Assembly: GCA_963784995.1 (NCBI GenBank) | Contig: CAWATZ010000007.1 | Span: forward strand, 434,001 to 498,000 | Direction: 5' to 3' | Length of the DNA stretch: 64,000 nucleotides | DNA from: CAWATZ01 sp963784995 | Lineage (GTDB): Bacteria; Planctomycetota; Planctomycetia; Gemmatales; Gemmataceae | Shown here: positions 38,770-48,201 of the stretch, piece by piece | Position numbering within the stretch: position 1 is the first letter of the stretch | Layout: every line of letters starts with the position of its first letter | Program-made: the position numbers and the translations under genes | The notes under the pieces: model-generated | Databases searched by the model: none | What the model saw: the letters and a program-made list of their open reading frames with translations, nothing else | Told to the model about the DNA's origin: nothing

Positions 38770-40322
38770 ATGCGACGGCACTTGTACAAACCCCTGTTCG
38801 GAGGCGCGGAGGCAAAACCGGGCCTGGCTGGCTCTCCACATCGCGGTCGCCGGGCCCTGTTCACCTCGCCCGTCCAGCCCATCGGAGGGTGTTCGCCCAA
38901 TGTGTTCTGTTGGGACAAGCCTTCGGGCTGGCCCCGCATCGTGATCGCTTTCCTGAACCACCCGGGCCTGTCCTTCCTGAAGGTGAACGTGCCCTGCGAA
39001 ATCCTTGAGTACCCCAGTCAACAGCAGTTCACCGCCGCACTGGCCAACCCGCCCGACATTCTTGGCATCTCCTTCTACATCAACGAAACGGAGATCGCCC
39101 TCCGCATGGCCGCGCAGGCTCGCCGCGCGGGTGTCCGGGAGGTGTGGGCCGGGAACTTCGGTGCCCACTCCCCGCAGGTCCAGGGTGCCTTCGACCGGGT
39201 CTTTCGAGGCTGGGGCGAGAGCAGTGTGGCCGAGGCGCTCGGGCTTCCGGCCATCAAGCCCGACCAGCTCGAGCACCCCGAAATGTACACGGCGTTCGGC
39301 ACCAACCTGTATCACCAGATGTTCCTGTCCGGCATCTTGTTCACCGCCCGAGGCTGCCCGTGGACATGCAACTTCTGCCAGACTCCCAGCTTTTACGGCG
39401 GGGCGCGGCCGATCCCGCTCGAGACGATCGAGCGGGTCCTCTGGACGTACAGGGAGCGCGGGGTCAGCTCCATCAACATCCTGGACGAGAGCTTCGGCAC
39501 CTTTCCCGCCCACGCGCGCGAGGTCGTCGGGCTCTTGCATCGTTACGGAATGCGATGGATTGCTCTCACCCGCGTCGATACTCTGTTGAGGAACTTCGAC
39601 GACTGGTCTGCCCAGGGTCTGTTCGGCGCCATCTCGGGGTCGAGAGTTTGAGCCAGAGCGCGCTTACCGGGGCGTCCAAGCGGATCGATCAGGCCGATAC
39701 CATCCGCCTGTTGCGGCAGATGAGCCGCCACCACGTGGTCGTGCAGGCCTTCTACATCATCGGGTTCGAGACCGACACGGCTGAGTCGATCCGGCGGGAT
39801 GTCGAGACCCTGGCCGGCCTGGACATCGACATCATCCACGTCCAGGTCCTCACGCCGTTTCCGCGAACGGAGCAGCGGGACCGGATCGAGCAGCGGTACG
39901 GCATCCGGGACTGGAACTTGAGCAAGTACAACTCCCGCAACCTGGTGTGGAACCACCCCCGGATCGGCCCTGAGGAGATGCGGTCCCTCCAGCGCTGGGC
40001 GCACAGTCGGCTCACGTCACCGGCCCGGGTGCTTTGGACACTGGCCAAGTACTCACTGTTCGGGGGTCACCGGCGGCTGGGGCTCGCCAGTTGGCGGCAA
40101 CTGGTGCGGACGTTTGCCGGGCCTGCGAGGACACTCAGGGAGGCCTGCACCTCGCGGCTCGCGGCGGCCCGGCGCTGGATGCGGGTCGGGTGGCGTCCGT
40201 ACGATGAGGTCGAGCAGTCGGAGTCGATCACAGCGAACGGCTTCGGCGCCGCCAACGTTGCATCCGACGCAACGCCTGCCCTTCATCTTGTGGATAACCC
40301 CCCCGCAAGGAGCGGTGGGTGA
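38770..40322 (+). CDS. B12-binding radical SAM enzyme, one frameshift
   Basis: The start at 38770 follows AGGAG. The N-terminal part resembles a cobalamin-binding domain (PPDILGISFYINETEIALRMAAQARRAG...VWAGNFGAHSP). The radical-SAM motif is CPWTCNFC within FTARGCPWTCNFCQTPSFYGG. The frame is lost near 39635; the next frame gives HLGVESLSQSALTGASKRIDQADTIRLLRQM and FYIIGFETDTAESIRRDV, the expected second half of the barrel, then a long Arg-rich tail. Restored length is about 517 residues. Such enzymes methylate or rearrange unactivated carbon, for example in lipid or natural-product synthesis. The next gene is a P450, so they may modify the same product. Confidence 0.78.
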
Positions 40323-40471
40323 GAGGTGCGCGGACGAGCGCGCGGGTGTTTCGTTTTTCCGCGCTCAATCGGCCGATCGCTTCCGCCTTGGGTAGAGAAC
40401 GAATTCTCGGCCACCCTTGTTGGTAAGCCTTGCATTCCCTGACTGATCCAGGATACCGATTGGAGGATACC

Positions 40472-41698
40472 ATGCACTCGACTCAGCCACGGCAATTCGA
40501 TCTGATCAACCCCGAGGTCCTTGCGGACCCCTATCCCCTTTTCCACCAGATGCGCCGGGAAGATCCGGTCCACTGGTCGGAGCCCATTCAGGCCTGGGTC
40601 CTCACCCGATACGAGGATGTGCTCAAGGCGTTCCGCGATCCGCGTCTGAGCGCCGACCGCACGGATTTCCTGGTGAATTTCCAGCTGCGGAACAGTGACC
40701 CAGCTCTGGCTGCCGACTATGCCCGGATTTCACGCGAGCAGATGCTGATGAAGGACGGTCCCGACCACCACCGCTTGCGAACCCTCGGCAACCACGGATT
40801 CACTCCCAGCATGCTGGACAGGGCCCGGCCCCTGGTCCAGCGGGTCATGGACGAATTGCTGGACGCCATTCAGCCCCGAGGCAAGTTTGACGTCGCCCGG
40901 GACCTGGCCCAGCCCTTACCCGCCATTGTGATCGCCGAGCTGTTCGGCATTCCCGCCAAGGACCGGCACCTCTTCCAGGGATCGTCCGACGCTCTGGCCA
41001 GGTTCTTCGGCGGGACCCTGGGCGACCCCGAGCAGGACGCCCGGGCTGCCAGCGAAGCGTCCGTGCGCATGGAGCGGTACTTCGCCGACCTGCTCGAAGA
41101 ACGCCGTAAAACGCCCGGCGACGATCTGATGAGCTTGCTGATCGAGGGTCAGAACGAAGGCCGGCTCAGCGCCGCGGAAGTCTGTTGCCAGTGCATCCTT
41201 CTTCTGGCAGCCGGGCATGTCACTACGATCGACCAGTTCAGCAATGCCGTCTGCGCCCTGCTGGGGCACCCCGAGCAACTGCGGAAACTGTGCGCCGATC
41301 CCGGACTGATCAAGACCGCGGTGGAGGAGTGCTTCCGCTATGACGGGGCCGTGCCCTTCATCCATCGTGTTGCCGTGAAGGGCCTGGAGATCGACGGCAA
41401 GACGATCCGGCAAGGGCAGGTGCTGTACCTCGGCACAGCCGCGGCCGACCGCGACCCGGAGGTCTTCCCCGAGCCGGATCGCTTCGACATTACCCGGCAG
41501 AACAACAAGCATCTGGCCTTCGGCGCCGGCCCTCACGTCTGCATCGGTGCGGGCCTGGCCCGGCGTGAGCTGGAGATCGGGCTGTTGACCCTCTTCCGCC
41601 GGATGCCGGCGCTTCGGCTGTCCGAGGAGGAAAGGCCTCGGAGACGGTGCGAGAGCCTGGTGTTCCGTGGCTTCCACAGCTTGCCGGTTCAGTGTTAG
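40472..41698 (+). CDS. Cytochrome P450
   Basis: This is a 408-residue soluble bacterial P450. The I-helix is LLAAGHVTTID (247-252 AGHVTT), ExxR is at E286-R289 (EECFRYDG), and the haem loop is FGAGPHVCIGAG with ligand C357. The usual acidic residue before the Thr pair (AGHETT) is Val250 here, which may alter oxygen activation. The ATG follows GGAGG. No ferredoxin or reductase gene is adjacent. It lies 149 bases after the radical-SAM gene and its 3' end overlaps the CHAT gene on the other strand by 4 bases. Substrate unknown. Confidence 0.92.
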   Translation: MHSTQPRQFDLINPEVLADPYPLFHQMRREDPVHWSEPIQAWVLTRYEDVLKAFRDPRLSADRTDFLVNFQLRNSDPALAADYARISREQMLMKDGPDHHRLRTLGNHGFTPSMLDRARPLVQRVMDELLDAIQPRGKFDVARDLAQPLPAIVIAELFGIPAKDRHLFQGSSDALARFFGGTLGDPEQDARAASEASVRMERYFADLLEERRKTPGDDLMSLLIEGQNEGRLSAAEVCCQCILLLAAGHVTTIDQFSNAVCALLGHPEQLRKLCADPGLIKTAVEECFRYDGAVPFIHRVAVKGLEIDGKTIRQGQVLYLGTAAADRDPEVFPEPDRFDITRQNNKHLAFGAGPHVCIGAGLARRELEIGLLTLFRRMPALRLSEEERPRRRCESLVFRGFHSLPVQC

Positions 41699-44418
41699 CC
41701 AATCCCGAAGAAGGAGAGCCAGGATCGGCCCAGAAGCGCCCGCGGGTTGCCGAACAGAGCAAACGTGGCCCAGAACAGGGGCGAACTCTCCGGCCGCGAA
41801 AGCATGGCCCGCTGAGTCTGGGCCAGGGCGGAGGCCAGGTCCATTCGCAAGCGCTCCTGGTAGAACCGCTCCATCAGCGCCACCGACTCCTGGTCCGCGA
41901 CCGGCCAGATGCTGGCCACCACGGCGCCGAGGCCCCCGGCGAGCAACCCTGTGACCAGGCCGAACACCTCTCTCCCCTGGAGCGGTCCCACCGCGGCGCT
42001 GCGGCAGGCGCTGAGCGTCACCAGCGGCAGGCCTCGGACCGGTTCGTCGATCCATTCGGGAGCGTGGACACGTTCGCCCGAGGGAAGCTGGACGAAGGCC
42101 GAGAGCGGTCGCTCGGGGTCGAAATCCGCGTGGCAGGCGAAGTGAACGGCCTGGGCGGTGGCCAGGTAACGCCGCAACCGGGCGCGGGTGGCCTCCGGAC
42201 CGTGCAGGTGCAGGCTGCGCCAGAACGTCGTCGCCACCAGGGCCGCTTCCCGCTCCGCGTCGGGCAATACGTCGGCTGACTCGGAGACCAGCAGCGCCCG
42301 TCGCCAGCTTGGAAAGAGTCGGCCAGGGACGCGCCTTTGATGCGCCGACAGGGAACCGCTGAAGGTCTGCACGACCTCCACGTCCTCGATCAGGTAGCGG
42401 CCTTCCCAGCGCAGGGCCGGCAACGGCAGCCCGTGAAGAGGACCGTCCGGGACCCAGATCAGCCGGCGGGGGCGCTGGGGTCCGCGGTAGAGTTCCCCGA
42501 ACAGGGCCACGCCAAGGGGGCCGTGGCCGATCTCGGCCAGGACGTCATCCAGGTCCTGGCGGTCGCTCGGGTTGCTCCGGCCATGACGGTAGCGTTCCAG
42601 CTGGCTGGTCAGCGTGTCGCGTAACCGGGCGACCTCTTCGAGGACTTCCGTTGCCGAGCCGAACACTGGCACTATGCGCCCCGGCTCGTCGCTCCGCACC
42701 ACCAGGAGGTAAATCTCACTGGCAAGGACGGCCGGAGCGACGTAAACAGTGTCCGCCGGGAGAGAGCGGTGCAGGTCACGCAGCTCGCCGATCACCGGCA
42801 GAGCGGAACTGCCCCGGCGTTTGCGGTCGCGCAGATAACCCTCCAGCAGCCGATCGCGTTCGCTGTGCAGCCGTTCCCAGAGGCCCAGCAGTTCCCGACG
42901 TTCGAGGGCGTTCTCGCGTTCCAGAGGAAGGGAGGCGAGGCGGGCTTCGCAACCGGCAATTTCCTGCTGAATCGCCTCCAGCCGGGGAATCGCCTTCTGG
43001 GCTTCCCGTCCCGGTCGGCCCTGCGTTGCCTGCCACAGGTCGAGCAGGAATCGGCCCCGGTCGAGTTCCTGGTAGGCAAAGACGGCCTGAGCGTCGCCGC
43101 GCCGGCAGGCTGCGTGCAGCAGGGAGCGCAGAGTGCTTTCTTTGTTGTGGCGGTAGCGCAGCGCCTCGATGAGGCTGACGAACTGGGTGGCCTGCACCTC
43201 GAACACCTGGGCGGCTTCTTCCAGCAGTGGCCGGGCCAGCTCATCGTTCTGATCCAGCTCGGAGGCGATCCGGCCGCGGCCCTGAAGGGCCCGGCCCAGC
43301 ACCTCGGGCAGATCGTGCTGCCGGGCCAGTTCCTCGGCCCGGCGCAACCAGGAGAGGCTTTCCTCCCGATCGCGCTCTACCAGGGCCAGCAGCCCCAGCG
43401 CCAGTGCCAGCCGGGCCTGGCGTTCTGGCGAGGTAGTGGCTTGCAGGGTCCGGCGATAAACCCAGCGTGCCGCGGCCACGTCGCCGGCCGCTGCCAGACG
43501 GAACGCCTCGGCCTCGCCGAAACAAGGCTCAGCGGACGGTCCCGCAGTGAGGCTGCGGACCAGGTTCACCAGGGGCAGCAGTTCCTCCGGACAGGTCGTG
43601 CTATCAATCTCGGCGAGAACCTGACTGATCTCGGTCTGGACCTGGTTCCCCGGGCAAATGTCGAGAGAGACCAGCAGCCGGCGCAGGCGGATTTCCAGGG
43701 CCTGTCCGTGGGTGGCAAATTCGGTCAGGGCGGAATCGTAGCCGTCCAGTGCCGCGGCCAGGTGGCCGCCCAGGTGATCGAGGCTGGCCAGCTGGATCAG
43801 AGCATCGGTGCGGTGGACCCCGGGACCCAGTGACCGACTCTGTTTCTCGGCCGCTTCCCAGGCCTGCGCCGCCCGGGACAAATGCCCCACCGCGTCCCAG
43901 GCCAGGCCCTCGTCACACAGGAGCAGCACCTGGTTACTGGTATCTTTCGCGGCGGCCAGGCGTGCTTCGCAGGCACGCAACTCCGGCTGCACCCGCAGCA
44001 CCTCCCCCAGCCACATTCGGACGCGCAACCAGCGCAACTGCTGGGCGGCGTCGCTCTGGAGCAGAGTGTCGGGAACCTGGTCTAGCCAGGCAGGCACCTC
44101 GGCCAATCGTCCCAGGCGGGCCAGCGTCTCGGCGAAGAGGAGCCGGACCCGCCCGGCCAGTTCCCAGGGTAGATGAGGCAGGACCGGTTGCAGGGGGAGC
44201 AGCCGTTCCAGCGTCTGGTTCAGTTTGCCGCTGGCCAGCAGGACCTGGGCGGCGACGTAGTGGGAACGGAACCCGGGCGATCGGCCGGCGTCGGTCATGG
44301 GAATGGGCCCCGCGCCGGCCAGGTAAACCACGGCCAACTGCTCGGCATCATCGAAGGACTGCATTTCCAGGGCCTTGTCGATCTGGGACTCGACCTGGAG
44401 GATCGCCTCGGGTGTCAT
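41695..44418 (-). CDS. TPR-like/CHAT protease-fold protein
   Basis: This is a 907-residue protein. Residues 1-470 are helical TPR-like repeats (RLLFAETLARLGRLAEVPAWL, ALALGLLALVERDREESLSWLRRAEELARQ). The C-terminal CHAT caspase-fold domain, about 600-890, runs LIWVPDGPLHGLPLPAL, VHFACHAD with catalytic His763, LSACRSA with catalytic Cys805, and GLLAGGLGAVVASIWPVAD. CHAT proteases are activated by partner or repeat domains and cleave specific proteins. The start overlaps the stop of the WD40/PDZ gene (ATGA). It is last in the leftward operon from sigma gene 49893-50420. No signal peptide; cytoplasmic. Confidence 0.9.
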   Translation of the reverse strand: MTPEAILQVESQIDKALEMQSFDDAEQLAVVYLAGAGPIPMTDAGRSPGFRSHYVAAQVLLASGKLNQTLERLLPLQPVLPHLPWELAGRVRLLFAETLARLGRLAEVPAWLDQVPDTLLQSDAAQQLRWLRVRMWLGEVLRVQPELRACEARLAAAKDTSNQVLLLCDEGLAWDAVGHLSRAAQAWEAAEKQSRSLGPGVHRTDALIQLASLDHLGGHLAAALDGYDSALTEFATHGQALEIRLRRLLVSLDICPGNQVQTEISQVLAEIDSTTCPEELLPLVNLVRSLTAGPSAEPCFGEAEAFRLAAAGDVAAARWVYRRTLQATTSPERQARLALALGLLALVERDREESLSWLRRAEELARQHDLPEVLGRALQGRGRIASELDQNDELARPLLEEAAQVFEVQATQFVSLIEALRYRHNKESTLRSLLHAACRRGDAQAVFAYQELDRGRFLLDLWQATQGRPGREAQKAIPRLEAIQQEIAGCEARLASLPLERENALERRELLGLWERLHSERDRLLEGYLRDRKRRGSSALPVIGELRDLHRSLPADTVYVAPAVLASEIYLLVVRSDEPGRIVPVFGSATEVLEEVARLRDTLTSQLERYRHGRSNPSDRQDLDDVLAEIGHGPLGVALFGELYRGPQRPRRLIWVPDGPLHGLPLPALRWEGRYLIEDVEVVQTFSGSLSAHQRRVPGRLFPSWRRALLVSESADVLPDAEREAALVATTFWRSLHLHGPEATRARLRRYLATAQAVHFACHADFDPERPLSAFVQLPSGERVHAPEWIDEPVRGLPLVTLSACRSAAVGPLQGREVFGLVTGLLAGGLGAVVASIWPVADQESVALMERFYQERLRMDLASALAQTQRAMLSRPESSPLFWATFALFGNPRALLGRSWLSFFGIG

Positions 44419-46700
44419 GGCGATTCCTTTTTCTTATTCAACTCCTGGGCCCGTTCGAGGTCTTTTTTTCCCTGGGCATAGGAGCGCTTTTCCAGGTACA
44501 ACAGGCCGCGCTGGCGATAGGCCGCGGCGTTGTTGGGATCGAGACGGATCAGCTCGGACAGCGTTTCAATGTCCTTGTCCAGAGATGGGGAAGAACTCTC
44601 CGGTTCGCTGCGAACGTCTTCCTTTCCAGTCGGCACGGCCGCGTCGAACAGGAGCGCGATGGTCTTGTCTCCCTTCTTGCCCGCCAGGGTGAAGCGTCCG
44701 TCAGGGGTGAACTCCGCAGCCGCGATCCTGTCGAGCAACCCGCTGAGCCTGCCGACTTCCTTGCCCGTGGCAACGTCCACGACTGCCAGGCTGCTGCCGA
44801 GCCCCAGCAGCAGACGCCGACCGTCCGGGGTGAAGGTCAGCGGAGCTTCGTAGCTGACCCAGCGGGACAGCGGTTTCGGCTGATCCATCCGCCAGAGGAA
44901 CAGCTGCCCATCCGTCAGGGCCGCCAGCATCTGGCCGTCGGGACTGAAACGCAACTCGCGCATCTGGGTCGGTTCCGTCTCACGGATCAGGGTCACGTCC
45001 GAGGGGGTCCCGGGCGCGACTTCCACGCGCAAGGCCACCCTGGTGCCGGGCTCGCCCAGGACCTGGCTGGCGAATTCCCGCTCCTTCATTCCAAAAGTGG
45101 AGTGACTGGGTTCCGAGGAGCCGATCCCGACAATGAGCTGGCCCGGTTGCAGCAAGCCGGCCTTGGCCGCGGGCCCGTTGGGAGCAATGCGGGTGATGAC
45201 AATGCCTGCCGGGCTGGCTTGCCCTTCCAAACCCAGGCCGCCCGCTGGAACGTGGAAGCGCTGCTGATGGACCTTGGCCCGCGTGTTCGGCTCGCCCCTG
45301 TCCGGACAGTGCCAGAGTTTGAGTCCCCCCTTCCGGTCTCCGACGGCCAGCAGACTCCCATCGGGAGAAAAGGCAGCGGCGGTCGCTGCACCCGCGATTT
45401 CCAGCGACTGTTCCGTCTCGGTTTTCAGATTGCGAACCAGCAGGACCTCCAGGTCCTTATCGCCACGCAGGTCAGGGACACGCAGTGTTTGTACCTGGCC
45501 GCGAAGCAGGAGAGGCGACGGCCCAAAGTCCACCCCCCTCTGTCCCTTATCGCCACGACAGGTCTCAATGCCTGTGTGAACGTCATAACAGACCAGGTTG
45601 CCCGAGTCGGAGCGGTGGCCCTGCATCAGCGCCAGGTAACGTCCGTCCGGGCTCAGCCGGACTCGATCGATCCTGGCCTGCGGCAGGTGAAACCCAAGCA
45701 GGAGCTGATCGTCCAGGAGATCGCGCACCTCGACAGCGGTGCTGCCGTCGGATTTACCGGCCACCCAGGCCAGCAGCGGACCCTGGACGCTCAGACAGCC
45801 AAGCGAGCGATCCTCCCAGGTGGGCCGGATGATCAACTCGGCCGGCTTCTCCTGGCAGCGCAGCTTCAGGAAATGCCACTCCCAGCCACGCTGACCGGAG
45901 GAGCAACGATCCAGGGCTGCCTCAGCCTGGGGCGTTTTCCCGCTGCCAAGCAGGTCCTGGGCCTCGGTAAGCAGGCGGGTATACTCCCCCTCGCGGTAAT
46001 CGAGATACCAGCCCCAACCGGCCCAGCACAGGCCGGCCAGCATGAGCAGAAGCAGCATGCAGGCGACCCGGGGATGCCGGCGAAACCAGCCCCAGGACAG
46101 GCCAGCCAGCACGAAAGGCACGCGGATGATCCCCAGAGGCCAGCGAACCCAACCTTTGCGGGGTTCCGCCGACTTCTGGGCGGATGGCAGCGCATCCGGT
46201 CCAGGCGGGACCCAGTTTTGGCTCTCCGCTTCCGCCTTGCGCGCGTCCTGCTGCTCCCCCAGTGCTGCCAGCAACATCTCCTCGAATGCTTCCCCGGTCG
46301 AAGCCGGAGCGGGAGGCGCCGAATCCCTTGGAGGGTCCCGGGGGGCCGCCGGCTTCTGTTGTTGCGGCTCGTGGGAATCCGGCCCACGGGGGTCGAGCGG
46401 TTCAACCGGCTCAGGATCACAGAGCGAATCTGTGGTCCTGCCCTGTGATTTGCGCTGTGATCCTGAGCCGGCTCCATTGCGTTCCGGTGTTGGCGTCGAA
46501 GAATCGGAAGCCGTGAGCGTTGCTTTTGGCCCAGCCTCTCCCGGATTGGGAGATGGTTGAAAGGCACGATTGACGAATTCGACCTCCATGCCTGCTTGAG
46601 CTGCCAAATCTCGGGCCGCCGCTTCGTTGTCAACCTCCAGGTACAACGGATCGCGGAGTTGCTTCGTTTGTGCGTCGCAGCCGAAGACCCAGAACACCAT
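44415..46700 (-). CDS. Membrane-anchored WD40/PDZ/TPR protein
   Basis: This is a 761-residue protein. It opens with a short domain (MVFWVFGCDAQTKQLRDPLYLEVDNEAAARDLA), then a Pro/Ser-rich linker and a hydrophobic region near residues 185-235 (RVPFVLAGLSWGWF and VACMLLLLMLAGLCWAGWGWYL). The part beyond it has WD40-like blades (LSPDGRYLALMQGH, AFSPDGSLLAVGDRKGGLKLW, FTPDGRFTLAGKKGDKTIALLF) interrupted by a PDZ domain, about 475-580 (GIVITRIAPNGPAAKAGLLQPGQLIVGIGS). A TPR closes it. The start has GGAG upstream. It is coupled by ATGA to the CHAT gene, so it is a plausible membrane scaffold or activator for that protease (inference). Confidence 0.82.
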   Translation of the reverse strand: MVFWVFGCDAQTKQLRDPLYLEVDNEAAARDLAAQAGMEVEFVNRAFQPSPNPGEAGPKATLTASDSSTPTPERNGAGSGSQRKSQGRTTDSLCDPEPVEPLDPRGPDSHEPQQQKPAAPRDPPRDSAPPAPASTGEAFEEMLLAALGEQQDARKAEAESQNWVPPGPDALPSAQKSAEPRKGWVRWPLGIIRVPFVLAGLSWGWFRRHPRVACMLLLLMLAGLCWAGWGWYLDYREGEYTRLLTEAQDLLGSGKTPQAEAALDRCSSGQRGWEWHFLKLRCQEKPAELIIRPTWEDRSLGCLSVQGPLLAWVAGKSDGSTAVEVRDLLDDQLLLGFHLPQARIDRVRLSPDGRYLALMQGHRSDSGNLVCYDVHTGIETCRGDKGQRGVDFGPSPLLLRGQVQTLRVPDLRGDKDLEVLLVRNLKTETEQSLEIAGAATAAAFSPDGSLLAVGDRKGGLKLWHCPDRGEPNTRAKVHQQRFHVPAGGLGLEGQASPAGIVITRIAPNGPAAKAGLLQPGQLIVGIGSSEPSHSTFGMKEREFASQVLGEPGTRVALRVEVAPGTPSDVTLIRETEPTQMRELRFSPDGQMLAALTDGQLFLWRMDQPKPLSRWVSYEAPLTFTPDGRRLLLGLGSSLAVVDVATGKEVGRLSGLLDRIAAAEFTPDGRFTLAGKKGDKTIALLFDAAVPTGKEDVRSEPESSSPSLDKDIETLSELIRLDPNNAAAYRQRGLLYLEKRSYAQGKKDLERAQELNKKKESP

Positions 46701-46769
46701 AGGCGTACTCCATTGAACATTGGCCGAACGCGGAGTGCAGCGCTCGGCAGGGGCATTGGTTGGCCTCCG

Positions 46770-46800
46770 CCCCCGGGTTGCGCGCAGCGCAACCCGGGGG
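46770..46800. repeat. 14-base perfect hairpin between operon genes
   Basis: Arms 46770-46783 and 46787-46800 pair exactly around a 3-base loop in the 121-base gap between the polyproline gene and the WD40/PDZ gene. It could partly end or process the leftward transcript, separating sigma/kinase expression from the WD40-CHAT pair. No T run follows. Confidence 0.75.
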
Positions 46801-46821
46801 CCGAACCTGGGGAGTCGATTG

Positions 46822-48201
46822 TCAGTTGGGGTCCTTGAGGACCTTGGCGATCTGATCGGGATTGTGACCCTGGTGATGCAGGGCCGAAACCATGACGGTT
46901 TCCGCTCCGGTCAGGGCGCGGCCGAGTTTTTTCTCGACCGTCAGCACCAGGGGGCTGGGGGATTGCTGGCGGTCCCGCTCCCGTTCGCGCTCACGGTCCC
47001 ACTGCTGATTCAGCTGGTGAGCCAGGTGAAACTGGTGGAAGGACGAGGGGTTGCTCAGGTTCCTGCGGACGTCGGACCAGAGCGAAGACCAGTGCAGGTC
47101 CACTTCCTGCCTGAGCGCCTTCTGGACCTGGACCCTGGCCGACTGCAATGGAGGCAGTCCCGTCAGGGCCGAGCCGGTCTGGGCTGGTCTGGCGCCCGGT
47201 GGTGCGAAAGGCATGAGCAGCCCAAGGTCGGTCTGCTGGACCTGACGGACGATTTCCACGTTGTCCCTGGCGATCTTGATGTCCCGGAGGACGTTCCCAT
47301 CCTCGGGCGAGATGGGAAGCTCGCGCGGAATCAACTTCCGGGCCAGGTTGACGTTCCCCTGGCTGGCCGCCTGCTCGGCCAGCTGAAGCCGGATGAGGAG
47401 AACGTCCTGGGGAGGAAGCAGCTCTTTGAGATCGTTCAGGTGCGCTTCCAGTCTTTCCGAGGCATTCACCTTGCCGCCCAGGACCAGGTCGATGTTCTGC
47501 ACGCTCCGGGCCTTGTTCAAGACAGGCCGGACCGAGCCTGGCAACAGCGCGGGCTCGATCCCTGCCGGCAGAAGGTCCCCCTTCTGCAAGGTCTTCTGGA
47601 GTTGAGCCAGGGCAGCCTGGTCGTCCAGCTTGCCCTTCAGGGCCCGCAGCGGCGCTCGTGCCGAGTCCGGCAGGTGGGGCGAGTCCAGGAGTTTGTTCAC
47701 TGCCCCCTGCACGGCCGGCAAGTCCTCATGCTCGGCATTGGAGGCGAGCGCGCGAAAATCGACGTTCAGTTTGGCCCGGGCTGCTTGCGAGGCGGCCTCC
47801 TGGGCCTGGACCGCCCGCAAGGGCGTTATCAGCACTTCCTCGTGCGGGACAACAACGTGTACGTGGCCCTGGACCGGACGGTTCAGGACAACGCGGGTGA
47901 CAGGGAACTGACGCACAGGCGGAGGCGGCGGAGGCGGCGGAGGCGGCGGAGGCGGCGGGGGTGGGGGCGGCGGGGGCGGCTTGAACCCAACGTGCCCTCC
48001 CTTCAGAGGGGGAATGATCACGGGTGGTTTCATTGGCGGTTTCGGCACTGGAGCACCGCCGCACCCGACGCCCCTGGGTGCGGCAGAGCCCTTGCACCCG
48101 ACGCCCCTGGATGCAGGGACCCTGGGCAGTGGTCCCGGTCCAGGGAGGGTGACCATCAGGAACAGGACGAACAGGACGTAGTGCCAGCGCGGCTTTCTCA
48201 T
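46822..48201 (-). CDS. Exported polyproline-tract protein of unknown function
   Basis: This is a 459-residue protein with signal peptide RKPRWHYVLFVLFLMVTLPGPG. It has two short repeats (ASRGVGC, APRGVGC) encoded by direct DNA repeats at 48061-48114, then 21 consecutive prolines near residues 75-95. The remainder is Leu/Ala/Gln-rich helix (LAQLQKTLQKGDLLPAG, LPPQDVLLIRLQLAEQAASQGNVNLARKLIP) and a charged RERERERDR stretch. No family is recognised. The start overlaps the stop of the DUF4384 kinase (ATGA), so it is co-translated with the sigma-kinase pair and may be the exported partner of that signalling unit. Confidence 0.7.
   Translation of the reverse strand: MRKPRWHYVLFVLFLMVTLPGPGPLPRVPASRGVGCKGSAAPRGVGCGGAPVPKPPMKPPVIIPPLKGGHVGFKPPPPPPPPPPPPPPPPPPPPPVRQFPVTRVVLNRPVQGHVHVVVPHEEVLITPLRAVQAQEAASQAARAKLNVDFRALASNAEHEDLPAVQGAVNKLLDSPHLPDSARAPLRALKGKLDDQAALAQLQKTLQKGDLLPAGIEPALLPGSVRPVLNKARSVQNIDLVLGGKVNASERLEAHLNDLKELLPPQDVLLIRLQLAEQAASQGNVNLARKLIPRELPISPEDGNVLRDIKIARDNVEIVRQVQQTDLGLLMPFAPPGARPAQTGSALTGLPPLQSARVQVQKALRQEVDLHWSSLWSDVRRNLSNPSSFHQFHLAHQLNQQWDRERERERDRQQSPSPLVLTVEKKLGRALTGAETVMVSALHHQGHNPDQIAKVLKDPN
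47917..47979. repeat. GGCGGA-type microsatellite coding for 21 prolines
   Basis: The plus strand shows near-perfect hexamer repeats (GGCGGA) followed by GGCGGG/GGGGGC variants, read on the minus strand as Pro codons. Such tracts change length readily, so the proline number may vary between strains. It is not a CRISPR. Confidence 0.85.

Noticed and set aside
43749..46448. 899-codon plus-strand open frame over the CHAT and WD40/PDZ genes
   Set aside because: Arg/Pro/Gly-rich low-complexity translation, antisense to well-supported genes.
47917..48114. Regular short repeats considered as a CRISPR array
   Set aside because: Units are hexamers and two 20-base direct repeats within a coding frame; there are no spacers of constant length.
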